Positions 47,965 to 58,079 of a stretch of 64,000 nt of DNA are shown here, in pieces. The stretch is from Luidia sarsii (lineage: Eukaryota; Echinodermata; Asteroidea; Paxillosida; Luidiidae). The stretch is from positions 8,858,018 through 8,922,017 of the forward strand of contig OX465110.1 in NCBI GenBank assembly GCA_949987565.1, in the 5' to 3' direction. A program made the translations under genes and the position numbers. Position 1 is the stretch's first letter. Each line of letters opens with the position of its first letter. The notes under the pieces are model-generated. The model was not told where the DNA came from. It made no database searches and saw nothing but the letters and a program-made list of their open reading frames with translations.

Positions 47965-48085
47965 TATCTCTCTCTCTGCTCTCTCCATCTCTCCATCGCC
48001 CCCATCTCTCTCCCTCTCTCTGCCTCTCTCGCCCTCTCTGTCTCTGCCTTTGCCTCTCCCTAACTTTCCTCTCTCTCTCTATCTG
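47965..48085. repeat. CT microsatellite
   Basis: CTCTCTCTGCTCTCTCC and CTCTGCCTCTCTCGCC units. Confidence 0.8.
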
Positions 48086-48292
48086 GCTCACCATGGCACT
48101 CCCATTAAATTAGGGGAACCACAGATTCTATAATCCCCTTTTCAGCGCGGCAATATGACTCTAATCCCGTCATTTTGAAACAGATTAAAATGAGATCACT
48201 TTCCCATGAAAATCTAATCACATTTAGGGGATTATCGGTCGTGCTTGTAATCAAGTGAACGGAAGCTATCTCGATTTGATGATTCCAGGGCG

Positions 48293-48435
48293 TGTCTCCC
48301 CTCCCTCCCTCCCTCATTCCCTCCCTCCCTCCCTCCCTCCCCCTCCCTCCCTCCCTCCCCCTCCCCGCCCTCCCGCCCTCCCATCCCCTCCCCCCTCCCC
48401 TGCACTCCACTCCTCTTCCTTCCTTCCCTCCCTCA
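48293..48435. repeat. CCCT tetranucleotide array
   Basis: CCCTCCCTCCCT repeats with CCCGCCCTCC variants. The complement is GGGA-rich with many G triplets, so quadruplex potential is high. Confidence 0.85.
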
Positions 48436-48800
48436 GCTGGTCGGCTTGCTGGTACCCGGCACAGGGGGAGTTGGCAGCGTTGCAGGCCAATCGCGTTTGG
48501 ACTCGCGCGTTGGTATCGATCCCCCAAGAGCACAGCGCGCCTCCATCCCATCCACGTCTCCCGCCCGTCCCTTCGCACCACGCACGCGTCTGCGATCCAC
48601 ACGAACCCAGCGCGCGGCGCGCTGATGTAATCAGCGCTTAAGACAGCGCAACGCAAATTGAATTCCAGTCTTCAAATAGATCTGACTCCAGTGCAAAGAT
48701 AAAGCGACATGTGCAAAGTATACAGACGGCAATCCCAACGAACTCGACATGGGGGAATCAAAGTCTTTCGAATGAAATAAACACCTGTATATAATGATAT

Positions 48801-48925
48801 AATTTGTGTAATATGCAAAAATGTTGCAAACTGCTGATATACTGACTAAGATGACTGAAAATGCAAAAATCAAAACCTATATAGGAGGGCCCGGCTTTTC
48901 AATCCTAGCAGGGCCTTTCTCAAAG
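48801..48925 (+). mobile_element. dispersed repeat family, copy B (hammerhead-like core)
   Basis: Shares CAAAAATGTTGCAAACTGCT, ACTGACTAAGATGACTGAAA and TTTTCAATCCTAGCAGGGCC with copies A and C. The last 40 bases read on the - strand as CTTTGAGAAAGG, CCTGCTAGGATTGAAA and then a GC-rich end, that is a short hairpin followed by GAAA. The element type is inferred. Confidence 0.55.
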
Positions 48926-48929
48926 ACAG

Positions 48930-51170
48930 TTGTGTGTGCGGGGGTTGTGATTTAAAAATGCCGTATCATCCACTAGCTGCCATTCTGACAATCCCCATCC
49001 ACTCTCCGTCCTCAGGCCTAAGCTGATAGGGCGACGCAATCGGGCAGGCTGGGTGGGGGTATAATATAGGCGAGAGACATTAGTGTTTATTTTGTGCTGG
49101 CGGTGTTATGGAGAGTCGCCACAATATATTTAATTAAAAAGCCGACAGCCGTCCACCGTGGCACGGTCCCACCTCTAATGACTTCAAAATCGGCGGCCGA
49201 CGCTGACCTTGGTGCGAGTCAGTCCGGATTACTATTATTATTAAAAAAAAAAATCCCACCTAAAAAAAAAAACCTGATTAAAATAAAGAGTAACAAGAAC
49301 AAAAAAGACTATAATTTATAAATGGGTCTCCCATCGACTCAAAGCATCTGCTTGCATCCCCCTATCCCCCTTTCTTAACATAAAGATTACTCCTCCGCCA
49401 TCACAATGATTAATCATTGATCGCCAATCGGGGACGCCTGAGTAGGGCTAGCGATCTGAACCGTGGGCCGCTTTGTACAGACAACCCGGGCGGGCGGCAT
49501 TTTGTTGCCGTTATCCGGCCGTTTCCACCGCGTTGTCCGATGTCAAAGCAACTTGCCCGAGTACCGTATGCACCGAGGTTGCGTGACATCTTTTTTCAGA
49601 TTTGGGTCAAGGCGTCCATTCGGTACTTTTCAGTTTTTATTCCCCCATTCTTCTCCTCCTGCCCCAATCCCCAACCCACCCGTCCTCCAATCATAAACCC
49701 TCCCTTTTTTTCTTCTTTTTTTTCAACCCGAAGCATTAATGCATTGGTATGATCCTTCCGTCTGGCAAAAGCATAATAGCGACGGAAGAATTTTAATTAT
49801 TTTTCCTTTTCTTCTTTTCAACGAAGGGAATGAAATTAATCGTTTTTGTGTGTTGTTGTTATCGGTATCCAATCATCTATTATCTGCTCAGTGCAATCAG
49901 GGCTGTGCCAGTTTCCTGGACGGACACTGTTTGGCTTGATGACGGATGACGAGTGATTAGAGCGGTCAGATATAATCGCGCTGCCCTGATTCGTCTTGGT
50001 GTATCACGAACAGTCCCCACCATCATACAGTCGCCTGAAACTAGACTCGAACCTGCCTTCACTTCGACACCGCAGTCCGCCCTATCAACTCAATGAATCC
50101 GCCACTTTCCGTATACAAAACCACAAACAAAGATTGTCAACTTGAGTGCCAACCGGCTTGCGCGCGTCAGTGTCATTTCCGCGCGGTCACAAACCCGGCA
50201 CACGACGGAGACGCAACTTGTCGCGTTGTCTCCGGTCACTGTCGTCTTGCGGGGCGGGGACAGCCATGGCGCTTTCGATCTGTGCCGACGCATATCCCCC
50301 CCTCCTCTACCCACCCCACCTACCCCACCCCCATCATATCTGTTTGTCGTAAGAGGGTTTATTTACATGTAAGTCCTGTAATTTGACAACTCTTTTCAAA
50401 TGTTGATCAAATCACTTGGCAGGGCTTGCGGTAATCAGAGCCTTCAAATTAAATAACCATTGCCTCCGTAAAGCCCCCCCCCCACTACCTCAAACCTACT
50501 CCTCCTTCTCCTTTTCCTTTCTTCTTGGACTGCGGGAAATCCCATCTCTGATGTGGACGGGGAACACATATCCAGAAAGGAGATGAGACCAGCTGCCCCC
50601 CCGTCATTGCTTGTGCTTGTGCAAAGGATCCGACCCCACCGCACTGCGCGTCCGTGCGGGCATGTCTGAGTTGACGATCCGTAGCAAACGACACCCAAGA
50701 ACCCCCCTAACCCTCCCCCCGTCCCTTCTCCCGTCTTCTTCCTCCCGCCAAAAAAAAAATAAAAATTGGTGGCATATGGAAATGTGCCGTATTACGGAAC
50801 GGATCATTTCGGTGGCATCAGTACGGCAGTGTCATCCGGTGGACCGGGACTCGACATCCTATCCGGCACCAAGTGCTGGTCGTTGCCTGCGGCCATCAAT
50901 TCGTGCTGGTATCACGGTATAACGGAGTGTGGAGAGGGGGGGGGCACCCAACCTCGGCAGTGAGTGGCCCGATCACTGCGGAGAGCTGCCGTCTTTCAAG
51001 AAGGCCATAAGGAGGATGGAGAAGGAGGAGATGAGAAAGAAAAAAAAATGCGCGGTCGTGTTCCAAGGTTCCTTGCGTTGTCAGCAGGCGACTCGCGCCG
51101 TGTTGTGATAAGACGGGGAAATATTCTATATATCGATTTGCCCATGGAACGGTATAACCTACCTCTGCTC
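48930..51170. other. intergenic DNA, nothing firmly recognised
   Basis: It includes A-rich stretches (49240-49320), a possible tRNA-like promoter at 50043-50093 (-) and a poly-C run near 50476. No gene recognised. Confidence 0.5.
50043..50093 (-). other. possible tRNA-derived SINE promoter (A and B boxes)
   Basis: On the - strand a B-box-like GGTTCGAGTCT (50043-50053) lies about 25 bases after a segment AGTTGATAGGGC resembling a tRNA D-arm/A box (within 50079-50093). The arms do not fold into a convincing tRNA, so a decayed tRNA-derived SINE is more likely than a functional tRNA gene. The match is short and uncertain. Confidence 0.25.
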
Positions 51171-51177
51171 ATGATTT

Positions 51178-51482
51178 TCTCTCCCCTCCCTATCTCGCCA
51201 CTCCCTGTCTCTATCTCTCCCCCACTCTCCTCTCTCCTTCCGTTTTCTTTGCCTCTGCCCCTCTTTTGTCTTCCCCCCTCTCTCCTCTCTCTCCTCTCCT
51301 TTCTCTGCTCCCTCCCTCTCTCCTCTCCTAGCTCCACTCCCTCCCCTATCTCTACTCCCCCACCCTCTCCCCTCTCTCCTGTCCTCCCTCTACTCCCTAC
51401 CCTCTCCTCTCTCTACTCCCTCCCCCTCTGTCTCTACCATCTCTGTCCTCTCTCTCTCTCTCTTGTCCCCTCTCCCTCTTTC
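51178..51482. repeat. CTCCCTCT pyrimidine array
   Basis: About 300 bases of CTCTCCTCTC, CTACTCCCTC and related units, pyrimidine on the + strand. Confidence 0.85.
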
Positions 51483-51489
51483 GAGTTTT

Positions 51490-52290
51490 AAAGCTCGACG
51501 AAGGAGGAGATGAGTGTGAGATAGAGGGACGGCATTTTTTTTACTGACATGTTTTATAATCTAGTCTAATTTCCAATCGTCTTGTGGATCACAGACTCGG
51601 CCAGCACAGTGGTCACACACGCACAGAGAACAGAAGAACACATGATAATTTGGCCGTTATCATTTCTGACATTTCACTTTACACTTCTCTTTCCGGTAAA
51701 CGATGGAGATGTTTACAATGTTCGGCACTTGCCACGAAGAATCGTTCCTTCCCAATGGTTCTATGCCTTGATTTCCCATTGTATGTATCCATCGAAAGTG
51801 GAAACGGTTTGAAATGTATTATTATCATTACCTTCACCGAATTCAAAGAATTTCTCTATCCAACTTGTTTCCCCGAACTATCTGCAGCCCATTTAACAAG
51901 AATGGTCCGCCCAAATTCCTAACAGGCCCGAGACAATTGGTGAAGGATCGGCGGAACGATTTCATTCTTCAAAAGTTACCGTCCGACATTTCGATCTCTG
52001 GTGGATCAGTTCCCGAAGATACCATGCACTGGGATCGAGACACGATTGTTTCGCCTCGCGTGGATGAAAATTCATCGTGTGCGGCGACTTGAGCTACGTG
52101 CTAAGCAAAAGACATAGCAACGCCCTGTCACGTGGTTGCTAAAATCACAGGATAGATATTGGTCTCACGGCCTCTGGAGGCAGAAATCTCACCAAAAGTT
52201 CAGCGCACACGGTGAACTACGTGCTGAGCTAACGACCTCGAGAGAATTTTTTGCTCAGCAGATATCTCTCGTGTGCGGCGGCCTTTAGAT
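51490..52290. other. intergenic DNA, internal direct repeats
   Basis: A 12-base direct repeat TCGTGTGCGGCG occurs at 52075-52086 and 52269-52280, and CTACGTGCT appears between them in two similar contexts (near 52093 and 52216). No gene recognised. Confidence 0.4.
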
Positions 52291-52291
52291 T

Positions 52292-52345
52292 TCAAAATTT
52301 AGTGTGCCTGACGTTTCGATTCTAGCAGGACCTTTCTCAAAAGCA
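52292..52345 (+). mobile_element. partial inverted copy of the hammerhead-like repeat
   Basis: GCCTGACGTTTCGATTC, TAGCAGGACCTTTCTCAAAA on the + strand is the same core as in copies A and B. It faces copy C (52350-52470), which reads in the opposite direction, so the two cores could pair into a long hairpin. Confidence 0.5.
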
Positions 52346-52349
52346 GAGT

Positions 52350-52470
52350 AAGGTCCTGCCTCCTGCTAGGATTGAAACGCCAGGCCCACTTAATTTTGAG
52401 ATTTGCATTTTCAATTGGTAAATTTAGTCAGTAGCAGTAAGCAGTTTGCAACATTTTTGTATAATGTTAT
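52350..52470 (-). mobile_element. dispersed repeat family, copy C
   Basis: On the - strand it shares CAAAAATGTTGCAAACTGCT, ACTGACTAAATTTACC and GAAAATGCAAAT with copies A and B. Its core reads on the + strand as AAGGTCCTGC, CTGCTAGGATTGAAACGCC. Confidence 0.55.
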
Positions 52471-52479
52471 TTAAGATTT

Positions 52480-53040
52480 GTAAACATTCGGTCATCCAAG
52501 TCAGAAAGAGATTCGCAACGCTTACTTCAACCGGACTTTTATCAGTTCTGAGAAGATATCTATGGCTTTAGGGGAAATGAACTCGTGAGAGAGGATGGTG
52601 GAGGAGGGTAATCATTCCCCACAGCCGGTACGTCTCCTGTTTCAACTCATTTTTTTCCAGCCTTGAGAGCACAGCAACCGTGGGTTAGACGTCAATTTTT
52701 TTTTGACGGCGTGCGGACATCGGCCGTTCGGTCCCATCCCGGCACGACTAAGAACCCACCCCACCCCTCAGATCTCCGTACCCCTCCCCATCCCTCCTCT
52801 CCACCCCTCACGAATCTGATTACTGCACGTTGTTCTTCAACTCCTCTCCTAACAAAGCAGGAGGGAGACGATGGGTGGTGATTCCGAGCAGGGAAGGGAG
52901 GGAGGGTGTCACGGTCTCAGATGTCCGGGCTACCCAAACGGACATGTGAGCACGTATACTGGTCACGGTATCAACAGTCCGGCGGGCTCAAGTGTCCGGC
53001 TGACGAATCTGTTTTTATGACCAATGGAGGGCGCTTTAAA
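52480..53040. other. intergenic DNA, nothing recognised
   Basis: Unique-looking sequence with a CCCCACCCC-rich patch near 52755-52810. No gene recognised. Confidence 0.5.
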
Positions 53041-53045
53041 AAAAT

Positions 53046-53151
53046 AAGGCCGTGCCCGAAACGGGCGTCTAGGGCTAGGTTTGGAAATACACGGAGATGC
53101 AAAGACAATAGTCCTCGCTGTAGCTCTGGAAGCCCGTTTCGGACACGGCTT
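53046..53151. mobile_element. MITE-like element, 106 bp with terminal inverted repeats
   Basis: The left end AAGGCCGTGCCCGAAACGGG is the near-complement of the right end CCCGTTTCGGACACGGCTT. The inverted similarity extends inward to about 35 bases (TCTAGGGCTA against TCCAGAGCTA). AAT is found immediately outside both ends (53043-53045 and 53152-53154), a possible 3-bp target-site duplication. No transposase is encoded, as expected of a MITE. The superfamily cannot be named. Confidence 0.5.
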
Positions 53152-53164
53152 AATATTCCTTTGC

Positions 53165-53225
53165 GTCATAGGCCATTTACGAAATGAAGGGCTCGGGTTT
53201 CGGTCATATTTCTCTTACCCGTTAT
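53165..53225 (-). repeat. dispersed repeat, copy 2 (CCCGAGCC..TTTCGTAAATGG)
   Basis: On the - strand it contains GAGAAAT, CCCGAGCCC and TTTCGTAAATGG in the same order as 28855-28915. It lacks about a dozen bases present in the middle of that copy. It lies only 14 bases beyond the MITE-like element. Confidence 0.4.
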
Positions 53226-53409
53226 AATGTCACAGGCATCTGAAAACAAGCGTTTGTCACCAGTTTCTTGGTGAATACCCTGGATCTATCAAGCCAACAA
53301 ACCGTCAAATTCGGAAACAAAACCCAAACTTGATTTTCAGATTTTTGTCGGACGGAGACGAAGCCTGAGCCCGAGCTTAAGCCCTTGTTTCGTTACCGAC
53401 CTATGTTGG

Positions 53410-53950
53410 TATCAAATAGTTACGTATACAATGGTTCTTTTGTGTAGAACTCAATGACGCAAGCATTTTGACAAAACAAATCAACCAAAACAACTTGTAG
53501 AATGTATTACTATATTATGCCCTTTATGTTCCACTATATGTCTTCTATACAGTGTACGATTTTCCAAAGCTCATTTTAAATTAGGTAGACCTACTGTCCC
53601 ATAATATTATGGGCGTGGCGGGTGGATAACGATGACGACTCGACTGTATTTCTTGACCCCTCCCCCCCAAAAAAAAATGGATCTAAGAATACACTTACTT
53701 ATTCAAATTGTGGGATATAAGGCCAAGTAAGCTTAAGGAAATAAACAAAAGAATATTATGGCAAGTAAACTTCATTTTAAAAATGGAAGTACTGTAGCTT
53801 CAGAAATATAATAGCTTATTTATAAATAATAGCTAGTTTATACCAACAGACGCAAACCTCAAAGTAATCATAAAGAAGAATCTATTTCATCTTACAAAAT
53901 AAAGGAGTGGGGAAAAAGACAAAGAGTGCTTCTCTTGATGTCTTTCTCTG
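53410..53950. other. AT-rich DNA, nothing recognised
   Basis: AT-rich, tract-free sequence leading into the LINE fragment. It may contain further decayed LINE sequence, but I cannot identify it. Confidence 0.4.
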
Positions 53951-53959
53951 CCAGATCAA

Positions 53960-54280
53960 TTCCCCTGACTGCCAACAGGAAGGTCGACAGCTTGACCCCT
54001 ATAACCCGTTTTACCGCATGATCTAAAATCCTCTCAACTCGTCTGGAAACTGTCACAATGCCAATAATATAGAAGAAGAGTCTTGTAGGGTCAAATCACG
54101 GACTTTTCATAATGACTGATTATTAGAGGTGCATTTGTGTATATGAACTGTAAGAAACTAGAAATAACACTGATATGTATTGGTCAGGAAAAGGCATTTG
54201 ATAAAATTAACTGGACATTTATATTCGTGGTTATGAGTAAAGTTGGCATTCCCCGTGACATGAACCTTCAATACAATTAA
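53960..54280 (+). pseudogene. decayed non-LTR retrotransposon (LINE) reverse transcriptase fragment
   Basis: Broken frames give pieces of a LINE reverse transcriptase in the correct order. SKILSTRLETV (about 54010-54060) matches the YKILS..L fingers segment. EEESCRVKSRTF follows (about 54073-54110), like the segment that usually reads DQ.G..PGRS. QEKAFDKINW at 54185-54214 is the conserved motif containing the first catalytic Asp, followed by MSKVGIP. Stops and at least one frameshift separate the pieces, and the frame ends at 54280. No endonuclease or YxDD motif is visible nearby. This is an old, inactive fragment on the + strand. Confidence 0.75.
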
Positions 54281-54289
54281 GCTACCGGT

Positions 54290-57120
54290 TGGGTCGCCTA
54301 GTGGCGGTTATATGCCTAAGGCAGATGAAAATGAAAAACACATAAACACTATCTTGTTTGTGAAGCCTCAAACAGGAACTTTTATTTCCACATACAATAT
54401 TGCTTAATACCATGTGGGCATCCATATCATTGTCTAGCAATCATTTTTATATCCATCCAAGCTGCTTCACTGCATGCTTACAACAAAGTGACTGAACAGT
54501 GGGCTTTTAGCCAAGCTTAAGAGATGTACATGTAGCATAGACAATCTGATTGTCTATGCCAGTGGTTGAGTGAACGATGACACATTCACAAGCAAGGGCA
54601 TAGCTTAGAATTCCTGTCTTTCATAGAGTACCATGGTGAGCTTTCCTGGTGAATCAAAATTAGAACAAATTGAATAAGCTGCCTGGGTCTAGTAGTGCGC
54701 AAAATGATAAATGGCAAAGGGCAAGGTTGCACAGATATTTGAAAAGTAAGGAAAGTGCAATGGAGGAAAACCTTTTTTTAAGGAATGAACATTTGGAAGT
54801 CAATAGGCTAATTACATACCATTACTTGGCTGTTTCAAGTAAACAAAGTAGACAAAATATTGATCAATCTTTGATTAGATGAAAACTTACTTTCTGATGA
54901 ATTAACTACAACCTTATCAATATTCATAAGATGATGTCACCATCACACGATGGCCATTTTGGGATCCCCCTTTTCCCAACCTAGACTCATGACAAATGTT
55001 GAAGCGTCATGGGATCTAAAAAAAGACCGTACCATGGTTGCACATCATGCAGTTCAGCCATCACATATGGCTGTCACATTGCAGGGCTGTCACATGACCA
55101 TCCAAGCAAAAACAGACAAGGAAAAACCTTTAAAACGTACATTTTATACTGGCTGTAGGCCCTCTTCGCATCATTTTGATTGAATTTGTGAAGGACGAAA
55201 AAATAAAGTCGACATCATCGGGTTCTGAAAACATACATGCCTTCCCCAAAACGCACAAACATATTTTGTGCACAAAGTCTATGGGACTTGACATATTAAT
55301 CATAAATTATATATTCATGGTAATTCGAAACAATATTCAATCTGAGCCAAACTCAAGATTTTGAATAAGTAACTGCCCATCAGATTTCAAGGTCATTGGC
55401 TAATGGCTAATGCCCCATGCCAAACCCAGAGGGTTCCCGTAAATAGTGAAATGCACGCAAAGCAGGAAAATACTCAACAAAAATTCCATGTGGTTTTTAA
55501 AAGTCGACATCACATCATGACATCATGATTACGTCATGTAATTTTGGCCCTGAGGGTTATTCTATACCACATCCCCAAAAGATGCCGGAAAAGCTTTAAA
55601 AATTAATCAGCACAAAAACAATAGCTTTTCCGCTGCTTAAACCCAAACAAAAAACAAGAGCTTTTCCGGTTCGTTTTTTTTCTAATAAGCGGCGGAAAAA
55701 CTAATAATACAGAACTCTGCAGGGAACACATGCGATGAACATCACTGATATGACCAGTAGCTGTGGAGTGTTAGTCAGAAACAAATTTCTTTCTCAGGGG
55801 CCATATACACAAGACAGACATTTGTTTCTCACATGCACTCGGAAATCCCTTATGTGGCACTGCCGAAGTACACCTGGAGGTACACCACCGAGAAGTTACT
55901 TGACAAACTGTAAATAAATGGACAGAACATTTGGACATTGAGGAGGAAGATAGATATAACAATATTCTTATGATATGAGATATCATGGTTGCATTGCAGA
56001 ATTACAGAATTATGAGATTTGGTAGTGTCAATGTTTAGGTGATAGTAATATAAATCAAGTAACCACCGTTACCAGGGTACTTGATGGTATTTTTTGGTTT
56101 GGATACCTAGCCTTACTAAATTATTTATAATGCATGACATTGACGATCAGCAAATGACCAGCCACATGCAATGTGTCTGGTCTCTCATGCAGAATAGTAA
56201 CTACTGATGGTAAATGTGCATGGCTGACTACGGCGGGCATTGTGAACGCGGTCCTTGGTCAGAACACGAAGGAAGATCGGGCTTTGTATTGTTTATGTTC
56301 ATTCAAGCATAATTCACCCTTATATTACAGTTTGAAATGTACCATGTTAGCATTTAACCTTGAATGATTGAATGATTACCGTACAGTATGGAATATACCA
56401 CCACGTATTGATACGGAATGATAGTTCTGCAATACCCATTTCACATTTGCCATATTTGCACTGCCTCCACACAAATAATGTCAGGATTTCCCCTTTTGGG
56501 GATTTCGGAAGTGATCATACCTCTAAGCTTATTCCTCCGTGCTCTAAATAAGGATTGAAGGAATATTCTCAAGAAATATTGCCGGATTGAAGAAGCGTCG
56601 TATATAGCAAGATTCGGTTATATACATGTTTATAGCTAAAACAAGTTGCAACAGTCATAAGATAGTGTGGGGTCATAGATGGGGCTTGAGTAATCCAAGT
56701 AACTTGAACCTTAAAGTCGCCCTACCCCTCCAAAATTTCAAAACGGACGACTTTAAAGGCCCAATACAATATTGGGAAAATCGGAAAACATTGATGTCCA
56801 CAGATTTCCTTCTAATTTACACAGTTTGTAGATGGTCATGATATAATCCTCATGTTGAAATCTTACGGTCTGGGATGCTGTACTTCTCGAGGAATCTTGA
56901 CTCAAACATCGACAAATAGTTTATTACTCGCAAGTCATAAATTAAATAAGACAAGTCTTTGCATGGTGGGTGAATCAATATAGGAAGGTTTGCGGTGACA
57001 CATGTATAAGGTCTCTTAAAGAAGAGATGTGGTTCTGAAAAGAACCTGAGTGGTAACTCGACGTTTCGACCAGTATGCTCTGGCCGTCATCAGTCATAAA
57101 TGATTTCTTACACTACAGAA
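54290..57120. other. AT-rich, tract-free DNA, no gene recognised
   Basis: About 2.8 kb without GA/CT arrays. It holds short open frames (for example 54670-54882 and 56173-56367) with no recognisable domain, and a cluster of AGCTTTTCCG/CGGAAAAGCT motifs at 55585-55701. It is probably composed of diverged mobile DNA. Confidence 0.4.
57055..57095 (-). mobile_element. hammerhead-ribozyme-like motif, probably from a Penelope-like element
   Basis: On the - strand the order is CTGATGA (57087-57093), a stem GGCCAG / CTGGTC closing a six-base loop, then GAAACGTC. This is the core order of a hammerhead ribozyme: CUGANGA, stem II, GAAA. One extra C sits between CTGATGA and the stem, so the core is not strictly canonical. 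Minimal hammerheads of this kind are known from Penelope-like retroelements. Activity is not implied. Confidence 0.4.
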
Positions 57121-57711
57121 TGGTGCAAAAACCGTGACGTGTTTTTTTTCTTTTTTTACCTTTTTCGACTTTCTCAGATCAACATTTGAGCTAAAACCTT
57201 CGCAGGATTGCTTTTTGGGGATATTTAATGGTTTAACACACAAACTCTGGCAATCTTTTGACCTTTACCAATGTTGTATTGGGCCTTTGTGGCTCGGACT
57301 AGGGCTCGAGCACACAGATTGCGTCAGACATACAGTACATGCACTCAAGAGTCTCAGAAATGATGTACACGTAATTCTTCGCTTTGCGACGAAGCACCCT
57401 CTTCCCTGTCTCCGTCGCACCAGATTCATACCACCCGCTTCTTAGCAAGCTTCGAAATCGTCTGGCGATGCTCTCTGAAGCGATCCGCACGCGTATACAG
57501 CCTGTGGGCGCCGCCATGACAGTTGTGACGCGGGATGCTTGACCCGACTTCTCAGCCCAGCAATAAAATGCACTGAATTTGATCGCTGCGCTCAGGCATG
57601 GAATGACGTCACCTTACCTCATTTGAGGGCATTTGGGCCCGCCGGACATCTGAGACCGCGACACCGGTCTCTCGCCTTAACCTTGGCCAAACAAAAGCAT
57701 TACATGAGAGT

Positions 57712-57998
57712 TGAGAGGGAGATTGAGAGAGAGTGAGATTGGGAGAGAGGGAGGGGGAGAGAGAGGGGGGAGGAGAGGGAGAGAGGGAAGGGGAGAGAGA
57801 GGGGGGAGGAGAGGGAGAGAGGGAGGGGGGAGAGAGAGGGGGGAGGAGAGGGAGAGAGGGAGGGGGAGAGAGAGGGGGGAGGAGAGGGAGAGAGGGAGAG
57901 AGAGAGAGACAGGGAGAGAGAGAAAGAGAGAGAGAGTGAGAGAGAGAGAGAGAGTGAGAGAGAGAGAGTGAGAGAGAGAGAGAGAGAGAAAGAGAGAA

Positions 57999-58046
<48 letters not shown>

Positions 58047-58073
58047 GGGGTGGGAGAGAGAGAGAGAGAGAAA
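57712..58073. repeat. GA polypurine array (about 360 bp)
   Basis: GGGGGGAGGAGAGGGAGAGA blocks repeat with a period of about 35-40 bases in the left half, followed by GA dinucleotide repeats with GTGAGA variants. Purine on the + strand. Confidence 0.95.
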
Positions 58074-58079
58074 TTCACT

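Larger units (their letters stand above)
46910..48790. other. intergenic DNA with two pyrimidine tracts
   Basis: Unique-looking sequence interrupted by CT tracts at 47965-48085 and CCCTCC tracts at 48293-48435. No gene recognised. Confidence 0.5.
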
